A DNA stretch of 35,748 nucleotides from Chara braunii (lineage: Eukaryota; Streptophyta; Charophyceae; Charales; Characeae), in NCBI GenBank assembly GCA_003427395.1, contig BFEA01000634.1:520225-555972 (forward strand), given 5' to 3'. Position numbers and translations under genes: made by a program. Below the pieces are notes generated by a model. That model saw only the letters and a program-made list of their open reading frames with translations, had not been told where the DNA came from and searched no databases. Of this stretch, positions 20,386 to 30,110 are shown piece by piece (within the stretch, counting starts at the first letter, position 1; each line of letters opens with the position of its first letter).

Positions 20386-20832
20386 TTCGATATCGGACGC
20401 CGACCGAAGGCAGGCACGAAGTGCAACAAGACATGCTGGACACGAAAGCAAGACGCAAAGAAGTAGGCGTCCGGTCTCCTTCCTGTATTTATTATGGAGT
20501 AAATCAACCAAGGGTAGCGTTGCCGAAATGCGCGTGGAAAAGCACTTGGTCAAACCGAGCAACAGGAGGCTCGCACCTTCGAGGCCGGCTCGGGAGATAA
20601 AAGTCGGAACGAATGAGGATAACGAACTCGATTATGTAGTGGCTGAACGACATGATTCTCTAAGTCAGCGAGTAATGGCTTGGACTCTTAGGAATGGTTC
20701 TGGTGGTGCATATAACATCAGAGCGATACAGGCAATCCCTAACGCGCCTTCGGCCTCAGTAAGGCATGAAGAATACACTACACGAGCATTCACCACCGAC
20801 AAGGGCGCCTTCGACGCCGGCGAATATGCAAT
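20386..20832. other. Mitochondrial-like spacer with GC-rich palindromic motifs
   Basis: No gene. Short G/C-rich inverted motifs recur: GCCGACCGAAGGCAGGC (20400-20416), CACCTTCGAGGCCGGC (20574-20589), GCGCCTTCGGCC (20745-20756) and GGCGCCTTCGACGCCGGCG (20804-20822). Such mobile-looking palindromes are common in some plant mitochondrial genomes. On the minus strand the last of them directly follows cox1 exon 1. Confidence 0.5.
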
Positions 20833-20943
20833 CACGGAGAAGCATGTGCCCATTACTCCAGCAATTGCACCAAATATTAGATATAAAGTACCTATATACT
20901 TGTGGTTTGTGGAAAACAGCCATCTCTGTGCAAAATTTGTCAT
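20833..20943 (-). pseudogene. cox1: cox1 N-terminal fragment (exon 1)
   Basis: The minus strand starts with ATG at 20943 and encodes [20 protein letters not shown] then [17 protein letters not shown], the first 37 codons of cytochrome c oxidase subunit 1, including the conserved [15 protein letters not shown] start (Asp changed to Tyr) and the first membrane helix. Homology stops after FSV, where LIRMEL is expected. Sequence rich in GC palindromes follows, which could be an intron or a recombination break at nt 111. Confidence 0.93.
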
Positions 20944-21296
20944 ATCAGTTGTTCCCCATCTTTCAGTAATAAAATGCTTGGTGAGTGGGCGCGAGGTCGG
21001 GATGGACTTATGCTTGTCGTACCCTCAGGCGCGTTCGTCCTTTTCCATCTTGCGTTCACAAGTGCGTCCATTCTACAATGCTGTGTGGCTGAACGGGGGC
21101 AAACTCTAGAAGCGAGGCTGTCAAATTCATTCTGACAGCCATTGATTTTTTTAGCCTTTCGACAGTGGTGTGGCAAGCCCCTTAGATGTGTGATCCTGTG
21201 CTAGGGCGTCCCCTTCTTTTTGTTTAGTTTTGCTTGTGTAAGTGGTCTTGTCCCTTGCATAGGTGATAAAAGCATCCTCTATAAGTAGTCCCCCAT
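20944..21296. other. Unassigned right flank of the mitochondrial insertion
   Basis: No gene. It may contain the mitochondrial leader of cox1; the right boundary of the mitochondrial insertion is not visible. Confidence 0.4.
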
Positions 21297-21357
21297 TCGA
21301 GGGCTCCATCTATTAGTGGGGAAATGCACTAGCTGGAAACCGGGTCCAGCTTCCCTG
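21297..21357 (-). mobile_element. LINE/retroposon tail fragment, antisense
   Basis: The plus strand reads GGGCTCCATCTATTAGTGGG then GAAATGCACTAGCTGGAAAC and CGGGTCCAGCTTCCC, the reverse complement of the recurrent tail GGGACGCTGGACCC...CAGCAGGTG...CCACCAATAGATGGAGCC. The fragment is short and no poly(A) is seen. Confidence 0.7.
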
Positions 21358-21439
21358 TAATGTACAAAATTGAAAAGTCATCCTTTGCCTGGTCCAGATA
21401 CGTGAAGATCATCCCACAAACCATACATCTTCGCAGTGG

Positions 21440-21688
21440 GGGATCTTGCATCCCTGCCTCCCCACCCCTAACTGGCTCGTGTCTAAGACTGACCTGGAAC
21501 AACAAGGGAGGTCGTCTCCCATTTGTGCATATTGCGGGAGATCCCAGATGCCAGCCAGGGCAACCCTCGAACATTGTTTACTGGCGTGCCCCATGGTCAC
21601 CCAACTATGGCAGTGGTGGGACACGGCCTTCCACTCCCTCACTGGATACCACATCCCCTGGGACCTCAGCCACCTGCTGTCACACTGA
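21440..21688 (+). pseudogene. LINE ORF2 zf-RVT fragment
   Basis: The plus frame reads PTPNWLVSKTDLEQQGRSSP, ICAYCGRSQMP, LEHCLLACPMV and LWQWWDTAFHSLTGYHIPWD. These match in order the zf-RVT region of the long LINE (LPTNDWIITRTSLEKKG, CKLCK, LSCPG, LWRWWDHIW) and the antisense fragment at the left edge of the window. Roughly 80 codons are present and no RT domain is nearby, so this is a 5'- and 3'-truncated relic of the same LINE group. The CxxC pair is intact. Confidence 0.82.
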
Positions 21689-22448
21689 TCTGTACCAGCT
21701 TTTGTACCCAAATGATCTTCTACAACCCGGAGTTTTTGTTGTTCCTACTCTTCAGCTCTCTCTTGCGCTTTTGGGGTACCCCTCCTTTTGCTATCACCTT
21801 AATGCACAGAATTGCAGGCCAACCAGACCCTCTCACGACAAAGACGATGTTTTTCTTTTTCGACTTCTTTGCAATTTCTTTTCGGTAATTCCATCCATGC
21901 ATCTACGTAGGAATTACGCGCGCCTTAGCAAGCGCGCTAGGAATTTGGTTCGACAGTCGGGAACTTCGGAGATTACGGGCGGTCCTCCTGCTGACGTGTC
22001 CTTTCTTGCAAATGGATGTTCCCGCACTCGCCCTTGAAAGATCTATGAATTTCCAGTAGGAAGCTAGATAGACATAGGATTTTCACACGCTCAATTCCGC
22101 ACGCTGATATTGCTTTTGAATTTTTCAATCTTGAAGTAGTCTTAGAACCATGATGGATGGAACGTAACTGTTTCCCTGCCTTTTTCTTTTCTGCACCGGC
22201 GCCATGCATGCAAGTTTTCCCCGCTTTCCAATATGACCCATGCCGTCTTCACCCCTCTCCTCTTCACGCCTTCTCCCTTCACCCGTAACTGTTTTCCATC
22301 CCCTCTCCCTTCGCGCTTCTCTCCCGCTCCTTTTTCATCTGAATCTTCGTCCCGCTCCGCAGTACTCTCCTCGCTCTCCTTCTTCCCGCCTTCATCCCCA
22401 TAGAAGAACTCCCTACCGATCCCACCCAAGGTATTCGAGCCGTCGGGC
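21689..22448. other. Unassigned region
   Basis: No gene supported. The right part (22225-22440) is strongly pyrimidine-rich on the plus strand. The minus frame there is Glu/Lys/Gly-rich because of composition. Confidence 0.4.
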
Positions 22449-22517
22449 GACATCGTGTAAGGAGAATACTCTCCTCACGCAGCCTGACATCGTGTAAGGA
22501 GAATACTCTCCCCACGC
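22449..22517. repeat. Two-copy direct repeat, period 37
   Basis: GACATCGTGTAAGGAGAATA then CTCTCCTCACGC occurs at 22449-22480 and 22486-22517 with one difference. Confidence 0.95.
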
Positions 22518-23084
22518 CGTAATCTGATTGGCTGCGAAAGACTCGCAGGGATCGGTATGGCTTTCCTCGGGCGATGACCCTAAACTCTCTCTTCACCCCC
22601 TCCTATCTCCGCCCCATTCCCTCTCATCTTCTATCTCCCTCTTCGCAATTATAAAACTCGCAAGTGCATTCGAAAAACTCTCTCCCAACCCATCTGCCAA
22701 CTTCAGGGAAGTTGTGGCTAGGTGATGTGCAAGTAGCGAGTCGGAAAATCCTGACGGGCTGACTGTGCGCCGGGTGGCCGCGACGAACTGCGGGAACTGG
22801 TGCAAAAGTTGAGTTGGTGGGCTGACGATCGCTATGGTATGGAGGTTGGTACCTGGCGGTCGAGATTGTCAGTACCTGAGTAGTGTGTGTACGAGTGGTT
22901 GTATGGCCAGGGTCCATTACCAGAGAGTAGAGGGCCGGTGTGCCTTGATTTTCGGTTCTTCTTCTTTTTGTTTTTAAAAGTCGAGTCCATGGCGAACAGC
23001 CGGCTGTTTTCCCCCTTAAGCTTGTTTGTATGATCAAAGTTCTCTTCCTCTCTCCTTTCTCAGTTCCATTTTTAAGTCAAGCTA

Positions 23085-23086
<2 letters not shown>
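22518..23086. other. Unassigned region
   Basis: No gene recognised. It could be a promoter or 5' flank, since a CT microsatellite follows, but there is no direct support. Confidence 0.35.

Positions 23087-23149
<63 letters not shown>
23087..23149. repeat. (CT)n microsatellite
   Basis: About 31 uninterrupted CT units. The Ser/Leu-repeat frame through it is an artefact. Confidence 0.98.
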
Positions 23150-23152
<3 letters not shown>

Positions 23153-23530
23153 CCTTTGTTTCTATCTACCTAATAGATGCTCATGCTTCCCCAGTCTCGC
23201 TCGTCCCCGTTCAATTCAATCGAATCTCGCAAGAACGAGCATCGATAATTCAAGAGACTTGTAAACCTGGGTGACCTTACCCATTTTTTTCCCGGTTGAT
23301 GTGTCCCTTGATAGCTCAGGATTCGCGTATATAGGATTTGTCACGTATATGCATCGATTGGGCTAACTAAGCTGAGATTCTGTTAAGACAATGTGCATGC
23401 ATGCTCACCATGCACCCAATGAATGATGATTGTCGTCTTGATCGGATTGAACTCACATGTTCTTGGATCGGTTCGCTTGATGGATCAAAGGCAATAAAGC
23501 ACGTAGCATTGCGACTGTTTACTTCTTTGA

Positions 23531-23962
23531 TTGAATAACTGGTTGAGTGTATCTCCGTTATCAGTTCTTGCTTATGACATGTGGACCAATTGTCCCAATC
23601 CGACTGGGGGCCGACTTCTCATATCGTCATTGCGATCGTTCCCGTATAACGAGGAAAAAACACGTGTATGTGAGTGGGACGTGCGGGAAGTCGTCGCCAA
23701 GATCGGCGACCTCTATTATTTTCCTCCCGAAACAAGGTGTTCGGGGTTCGTAGGCGATAGTCTTGTCATTATCGATACCCACTTTCCCCCGTACTCTTTA
23801 TTATTGCCTTTTAACAAACTGATTGTCATCCCATGGACGGTAGTAGCGCCTCATTGGCCCAACACTCTGTGTAGCGATTGTTGCCGCACCGAACGTTATC
23901 GGGAAAAGGGGTTCCGCTACTGGACACACGGTGAAGACGAATACAAGGAAAGAGCGACCTGA
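23531..23962 (+). CDS. Hypothetical 143-codon frame, origin unknown
   Basis: A frame open from a TTG at 23531 to a stop at 23962, with GDLYYFPPETRCSGFVGDSL, VIIDTHFPPYSLLLPFNKLI and PHWPNTLCSDCCRTERYREK. It contains hydrophobic and Cys-rich patches and no low-complexity bias, which is unusual for this window. No family is recognised, and no methionine start or splice context was established. It could be an exon of a nuclear gene, an unplaced organellar or viral relic, or chance. The first ATG in frame is near codon 17. Confidence 0.25.
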   Translation: MNNWLSVSPLSVLAYDMWTNCPNPTGGRLLISSLRSFPYNEEKTRVCEWDVREVVAKIGDLYYFPPETRCSGFVGDSLVIIDTHFPPYSLLLPFNKLIVIPWTVVAPHWPNTLCSDCCRTERYREKGFRYWTHGEDEYKERAT

Positions 23963-24720
23963 CTAAGGCCATCCATGTTGGATTCCGAAGTTTGTAACGA
24001 GCGGCACCCGAATTTGATTCAAAAACGAGATTTGAATTGCGTACTCCCGTCTTTCTGTTTGAAAAGCCGACGAGAGGCCCGCATGGAGGTTCAAAGATAT
24101 TCTTTGGATTAGGCAAACGTTTGAAAGTAGCGCACATCAATTCTTTTTCGCGCCGCTATGGTCCTTTCTCACTAAAACTGGAATCGCACGGGGGCTTTTA
24201 GTTCTGTCTGTGGCCCCACACTCAATATTATAAAAATCATTGACACACCCCATTTTGTTTTTCTTTCGGGGCCCATTCCGCACAATTTACCACTCCGACG
24301 GAAAAACAGAACAAGGCGTGAGGTTGAATGTCACACACTGGTCCCTGTTCACGACTAACCTTTTCTCGTACATGAGGCTGCATCTTCTTATGTTGGCCTA
24401 GAGAGCCAGATGCTCATTTGAAAGAAAGGACCAACAATTTGGCCTGCAGCAAGCGCAACAAGCTGTCGGAGAGCAGATCAGGACCAGGACCTAGGAAGCC
24501 TTGAAGCGGATGAAGTGTGGATTCTTCAAGGAGAAAGACCCTCCCACCAAGTAAGCCATTTGAGATTCCTATATGGCATATGGAAATTTGGCAGGACCCG
24601 AACAAACTGTTTTTGGAACTGGACACCGCTCTTGATATCATATGGAACCGTGGAGGAGTATGGAACCTAGTTGGCAAAGTAAACCCTTCAGTGAATTCCA
24701 AGTCTCATACCTCCAACCTT
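23963..24720. other. Unassigned region
   Basis: No gene supported. A minus frame (24140-23826) with FEPPCGPLVGFSNRKTGVRN and a plus frame (24517-24747) with FEIPIWHMEIWQDPNKLFLE look protein-like in part, but neither is recognised. Confidence 0.35.
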
Positions 24721-27000
24721 TTTTTTTTTTTTTTTTTTTCCCCTTGAGACGATGCTCCAATCTATTCGCGGGGAGCAACACGGTTGGGAACCAGGCCCAA
24801 CGTCCCTTATCATAATTAAAAAATGAGCTACCGAGGCCATTACCCAGCTTCGGCTAAGAACAATTTAAGAAAATGGAAAACTCAAAAACATTCATGGTCC
24901 ATTACGCAAACTCTACCAAGTCACTAGAATATGTGAGTCAAAAAGCCTCCCAACCACGAATCAGATATGTGAAACCTATTCAATCCATCTGCGACCACCA
25001 CCAGCATGGTTGTTTTCAGCACGAACCGAAGCTCTTCCAAGCCTCATGCTCCCATCAGGCTAGGTTACAGAGTTGCACCACCTTGCTCCAGCACCGGCCA
25101 GCATTGCTCCATTTACGACCCCCCATGACCACTGAGACTGCCCCGCAAACAACCCTGCAGATCTCTCTACCAGGCCTCACGCCCCCACTAAGCTAGGTCA
25201 TAGAGTTGCGTCACCTGGCTCCGGTTCCGGCCAGCGTTGCTCCAGCATAGGTCTTCGAGGGCCACCAAAGTTTTGACCACCCTTCACAGGATCACAGATG
25301 ACTTGCCAGATAGCATCTATTCCTACAACCTCCTCGAGAGGCAAACCAAATGGAAAGAAATACTAAACTGGATGTTAGAATTATTCGAGAGAGATCGCCC
25401 CTCCCTCCCCCCCTCGGCCCTACATTGCTTTCGTCGAGGCGAGTCTCTCGCTCGCCCTTGGCCCCAGTAGAGGACCAACCCTCTACCCCCCTTCCCCAGG
25501 AGCACGCAATTCCCACCTAAAGCATGCCCCCCTGCCCCTTGCCCTTTTCTGCCTCCATTGGGATTGATGTTGACCCACACCAGCCCCTGCCCCAGAATAG
25601 GGCAACCCTCTACTCCGTCTCTACCCTCTTTTAGACATTCACCCCCCACCTTGTGATGACCCTGCAAGATCCCCCAACCCCTTCTTACTGTTCAGCCCAC
25701 CGGGAACGGTCCAATCCAGCCAACTACAGTTATTGATGACACACTTACCAAAATGTCGATCGCAATTTGGAAAAGCAATACCCCTTGAAATTTTGAAAAC
25801 ACCCTACATCTTTAAGAACAATCCACAGAAGAAGGCGCACGATGGCAGTAAGACTATTACAATTATTCCCCTGCCCAACGTTTGACAACTCCCACCATGT
25901 GCACGTATCACCAATTAAAAAAAAAAAAAAAACCTAATTATCGGAGAGGGGCTTCATAATTTATAGCTATAATAGTAGAATTCCGAAGTTTTCGGGTTCC
26001 AAGATTAGAAACTCGTGATAGAACTTTACTTGGGACTTTTAGAAAATATAGTCGAAATTTAAGGATACGTAGTGATAGAACAGATCCCTACGAATTGTGT
26101 TGGTGATTCAGAATGGATAATATATGTTTGTGTATACATGTGTACTTGTAGATGATAATACTTTACTTGGGACTTTTAGAAATTGTAGTCTAAATTCAAG
26201 GATGTGTGTATGTGTGTACATGTAGATGAGAATTTGGGTGATCAGAAAATAGAAGATAAGATTGTGAGTTTATTTTCCAGATTTGAGAAGTTGATTTTAT
26301 AACTGTGTAAGCACTAGATTAGACTCATTAGAGCAAGAATATAGGAAATTAGAAGATGCAAAATTAAAATCAACGAAATCAATTTGAAAAGGCAGTCGAC
26401 GTAAAGAGCGCCACACATGTTTGCACAAAATTCTCCTGCTCCATCGCCGCTGTCATTATTGCGCCGCTACCTGCTCCCGTGTCTTTAACCGGTGAACCAG
26501 CTCGAACGAGCACTTGAAACCGCCAACTTTTTTTGACGCTCCAGCTTGTAATAAACCTCCCTCCTCCCACTTCGCATGAGAAGATGCTCCTCACTTTCTG
26601 CCCGCGGTACCCAACCAACCTCCACTAGATTCGTACAGGAGCATAGGAGCAAGGCCACTACCATGCCCAAGATCTCATGAAGACTATCCTAATAACCCCG
26701 ACAGCCTCCCTTTCCTCTAGCGTGTCAATCCGCGACACCACATAAACGAAGCACGGAGCAAGAGACCTCTTCAGCCTAAGCTATCAAGGTTGGAAGAACC
26801 CTTAGCCGAAGCATCACGTCAATGGTTGCGCCAGACAAAACCAATGGAACCTCGCATCATCGCCTGCCACTATAATCCCCATTGCCCATATGAACTCCTC
26901 GATATTCCTCGCAGGGAGCCGCATCGACAAGGCACCACCAACTCACGAACCGGCCCATGTCGATAGCAGAGCGGCAAGGTGTGACAAACTACTCTCTGTA
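24721..27000 (-). mobile_element. Non-coding retroposon-like unit, copy 3 (antisense)
   Basis: Poly(A) on the minus strand (T run 24720-24739) is preceded by the full tail: GCTGGGTAATGGCCTCGG, GGGACGTTGGGCCTGG, TGTTGCTCCCCGCGAATAGA and TTGGAGC (24745-24862). Further right come the CTACCAGGCCTCACGCCC / CTAGGTTACAG / CACCGGCCAGC modules at 25031 and 25162, a C-rich zone with few G residues (25380-25700), an A-rich block (25920-26400) and a C-rich block (26400-26950). This is the layout of copies 1 and 2. No protein is recognised. The 5' end is not fixed; the GCGCAGCGC block is not seen. Confidence 0.5.
26021..26206. repeat. Direct repeat in the A-rich block, period 138
   Basis: ACTTTACTTGGGACTTTTAG then AAA(A/T)... 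occurs at 26021-26068 and 26159-26206 with a few changes. TG-rich sequence lies between the copies. Confidence 0.85.
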
Positions 27001-27722
27001 AACGGGCGACTGTATTTCGGGAGTTGATTGGGATGGGTCCGCCCAATTACATGAATATCCTAGTCTTTTGGAGGGAGGTTGGTCCCGCAACGGTTGGTAA
27101 TTGATCACGCCTTATGGAGTGTGGACATAACTGTTGTCATAGCTTCTTTCTTGTTCTGCTAAGGGAGGGAAATTTTAGTCGCGATCACCGCGTGGGGAAT
27201 CCTTTTTTGAATTTTGAACCCACACGGGCTCTCATAATTTTTTTTCGCAATTGGGATTTTAATTAGGCTAGGAATTTGAGAGCGTCGTAATTTTCGGTTG
27301 CAACACGAGGCTCCGTACTTGCGCGCACATTCTCGCATCCTGTTCCGTGCTCTGCTCTTGGCGACCTAAATTATAATCGCAATTGTAACCTCTCCTTGCT
27401 CCTTTTTGGCGAGCGCAAGTGTAACTGTAACCCTCTCACTTCTTGACCTCTTCTCTCTCTTTTGCCGCACGGAGTTTCTCTGCGCCTCTTTTCCGTCTAT
27501 CTCATTGGCCTACAGGTGCATGACTTGATCGATGCGTGGAGGCTGGTTACGTCCCCCACGCCGCGGCCCCGTAATACACCCCCAAGCACTTCCTCTTCCT
27601 TTCTGTTTCTCGCTTCAGCATAATCCGGAATCTGTGAAACACGCCGTACGTTGTACGAGGGTCTGGTCGTACGGCCCTACGAACGGTCCCTTACAAAGTG
27701 ACCAACCCCCCCCTAAAAAAAA
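27001..27722. other. Unassigned region
   Basis: No gene supported. CGTACGTTGTACGAGG near 27645 and GGTCGTACGGCCCTACG near 27665 make a small palindrome-rich patch. Confidence 0.35.
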
Positions 27723-27800
27723 CGAAAAATAAAAAATAAAAATATGGGGATGTAGAGCTTTTCGTGCTCTACAACCCCATATTTTTTATTTTATTTTTTT
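27723..27800. repeat. Long hairpin with A/T-rich arms
   Basis: The core arms ATATGGGGATGTAGAGC (27742-27758) and GCTCTACAACCCCATAT (27766-27782) differ from perfect complementarity at one base and enclose TTTTCGT. Flanking A-rich and T-rich runs extend the stem to about 37 bp. The inner part TGTAGAGC/GCTCTACA resembles the palindrome at 30400-30422. Confidence 0.85.
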
Positions 27801-27879
27801 GTCTTTTTTATATTTATTCGTGTTCGGTCGTGAACGCTCGGGTTCGGTCGCCGTACCCAAACACGATGCTACACAGTCT

Positions 27880-28160
27880 TTGTTCAGTTTATTTTTAGGT
27901 GAGTGTCATGACGCAACCGGACATTCCGGTTACAAAAAGACAACAACAGATTTAGCGCAACATTTTTGGTTGCCCACAATGGTTGATGATGCAAAGAGAT
28001 ATGTAGTGCAACATTTTCGGTCGCCCACAATGATTGATGCCAGGTTTGCCAGCGCGACAAACCAGGGATGCAGGCACCGCTTGGGCTTATTAAGCCCTTG
28101 CCTATCCTTGCTGGTCCGACTCAGAGTGTGTCCATCGATTTTATGGATACAATTGTGACC
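27880..28160 (+). pseudogene. Ty3/gypsy integrase N-terminal part (zinc-binding and first catalytic Asp)
   Basis: The frame contains HDATGHSGYKKTTTDLAQHF followed by WLPTMVDDAKRYV, the His-rich zinc-binding domain of retrotransposon integrases, which insert the element cDNA into the host genome. After a frameshift near 28090 comes GLIKPLPILAG and SIDFMD, whose Asp is the first catalytic residue. The CxxC half of the zinc site is gone: a 51-bp in-frame duplication (27955 and 28006) and unrelated residues occupy its place. The reading frame is cut at 28160 by the 2.4 kb insertion that follows. RT and protease upstream are absent. Confidence 0.85.
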
Positions 28161-28320
28161 TATGAATCCCCTGTGGCGGCGGCCAGGTTCAGGTGAGGCT
28201 GCGGCCGTGGCCGAGGTCACAACCTCGCGACCATGAAAAAATAATAATAATAGTAATAATCAGGGTTGACGGCGTTCGGGACGGGCCGAACGCCAGAACC
28301 CAATCGCCCGAATGCGGACC

Positions 28321-28321
<1 letters not shown>

Positions 28322-28353
<32 letters not shown>

Positions 28354-28381
28354 NAAAAAAAAAAAAAAAAAAAAAAAAAAA
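28322..28381. repeat. Poly(A) tract with one N
   Basis: About 60 A residues with an N at 28354. Lys-run and Phe-run frames here are artefacts. Confidence 0.98.
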
Positions 28382-28533
28382 TCTAAAACAAAATATGTTA
28401 TACAGAAGAATAAACCAAACAACATTTGCCTCAACGTTACGTTCAAATTCTTTACCAAATTTGAAATTAAAATCAAATACTAAAAATAAATAATAATAAT
28501 GAAAACTAGAAAAATAAAACGAGAATGAAATTA

Positions 28534-28798
28534 TTGAGTGGGCGAGCACATTTTGGACACTGCTATCTTTGGTGATTTTTCATTTTTGTTTTGCTCTGAC
28601 AAATGTCATGAAAATTTATATACGTGTATCTTACGTAATAGAGAATATACAAATAAAGTTTGAAAAAATAATAATTTTTTTCATGTCCCGAAATAAAGGA
28701 AAAACAAAAAGTGAAAAGAGAAAAAACACAAATTAGTGAGTCGGCAAGGAAGTTTTGACACCACCATCTTTGCTGATTTTTCATTTTTTTTGGCTGAA
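28534..28798. repeat. Direct repeat, about 200 bp apart
   Basis: TTTTGGACACTGCTATCTTT and GGTGATTTTTCATTTTTGTT (28553-28595) resemble TTTTGACACCACCATCTTTG and CTGATTTTTCATTTTTTTTG (28751-28790). Both are preceded by GAGT(G/C)GGC. Confidence 0.75.
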
Positions 28799-29260
28799 CA
28801 GAATGGCTTCAAAAAAAATAAGAGGGAGATGCCTTGCATCACAAAGAACTCAGAGAAATATTTTCAGAAAAAAAAAAAATATTTAGGTGCCAAAAGATTT
28901 TTTTGTGGGGTCCAAACCCCTTCAGATTCGGGCCCCATACGGGGACCCGAACGCCCGAACGTTCGGGGGTCATCTTAGGGGCCTGGCACCCCTGATAATA
29001 ATAATAATTCTGGGAAAAGATATGTTATGCAAAAAAAATAAAAAAATTAATAATAATAATAATCCTAAGCTACCAGCCGGGCCGCCTGGGTCCCGGGTGG
29101 CCAGCCCGTGCAAGGACTAGGGAAGGTCCCAGCAAAAAAACAAAACAAAAAAAAAAAATCCGGAAAAAAACAATGTTATGCAGAAAATTAAACTGAAAAA
29201 AAAAAAGAAAAAAAAAAAAGAAACTGAACAACTTTTGCCTCAGGGTCACATCAAAATTCT

Positions 29261-29696
29261 ACGTACGTGCCTGGGCAAACATTGGTGTTCTACCAGCTAG
29301 AGGTAACCCGTTGGCCCCCTAAGCCAGCATTGGCAGGACTTTGGCTGATGTTGTTGGCTGCTATGCAGCGACATTATTGGCCATTAGACACCGCCATGCG
29401 GGGTTGGGGGGGGGTAGGGGGAGGTGCAGTGACTGGCCATTGCTCGGCGCTAGCACCGCCGATTTCCCCCATCGGCAATGCCTGCCCACCCCTCGTCACC
29501 GTGATGAGGGACTGGTACAGCCTTGCTCTCGCACCACAGCTGTGGTGCAAACCTACCCCGTGAGCTGGGGAGAGATCCGGGTTGGTTGGTGTTCCCCCGT
29601 ACTATAAATAGACTAGTGAGAGGATGAGATAGATGCGTACTACCAAGAAAGATGAAATCGATTAGAGAAGAATATAGATTCCTTTTTTCAAAAAAA
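29261..29696 (+). mobile_element. SINE-like insertion with 8-bp target-site duplication
   Basis: AAAATTCT flanks it at 29253-29260 and 29697-29704, and the insertion interrupts the internal module of the 2.4 kb element. Its body shares words in order with the SINE at 12815: CCTGGGCAA, GCTAGAGGTA, GTTGGCCCCC, GCAGTGACTGGCC and GTTCCCCCGTACTATAAATA. The tRNA-like head is missing, so it is 5' truncated. The tail differs from the other copy. A duplicated GC-rich hairpin-like stretch GCACCACAGCTGTGGTGC (29531-29548) is a perfect palindrome. Confidence 0.75.
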
Positions 29697-29964
29697 AAAA
29701 TTCTTCACCAAATTTAAAATAAGAAATAAAATTTAAATATATATATATCGTCAAATAGAACTGGCCGGTAAACCGTAGGCAGAGAGGGAGAAGAGGACAA
29801 CAAACGAGGGGCTGTGACAAACTGTTTCGTCGGAGTTTCACCGACTCATCAGGAGGCTGAATATATATTTTCCTTTTCATTTTTTTGGGAGCAAGGGCAA
29901 TCAATGCTGGCAGACCTCACTGTCACCGTTCTCTTTGTTCTCAGACATCCTCATTTTCTGTACA

Positions 29965-30110
29965 TGGGACGCTGGACCCGTTTTCCAGCAGGTGATGCTC
30001 CCCACCAATAGATGGAGCCTCCCTCCTGGTGTTAGTGGTGTCTGCTCTTATCAGCAGCACTAACATCGGTGGGGGCGTTTTCTTTTCTTTTTTTTCTTTT
30101 AAAGGAAAAA
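29965..30110 (+). mobile_element. LINE tail copy with 3' stem-loop
   Basis: ATGGGACGCTGGACCC, CCAGCAGGTGATGCTCCCCA and CCAATAGATGGAGCC match the recurrent tail. A stem-loop follows: GTTAGTG (30031-30037) pairs with CACTAAC (30058-30064) and CTGCT with AGCAG, around CTTATC. A T-rich/A-rich foldback (30080-30130) follows. The element is strongly 5' truncated. Confidence 0.75.

Noticed and set aside
17499-20943. A working mitochondrial genome segment
   Set aside because: Every gene is a short fragment, orders conflict and the flanks are nuclear retroelements.
28189-28549. Lys-rich and Phe-rich frames of up to 110 codons
   Set aside because: They come from poly(A) tracts.
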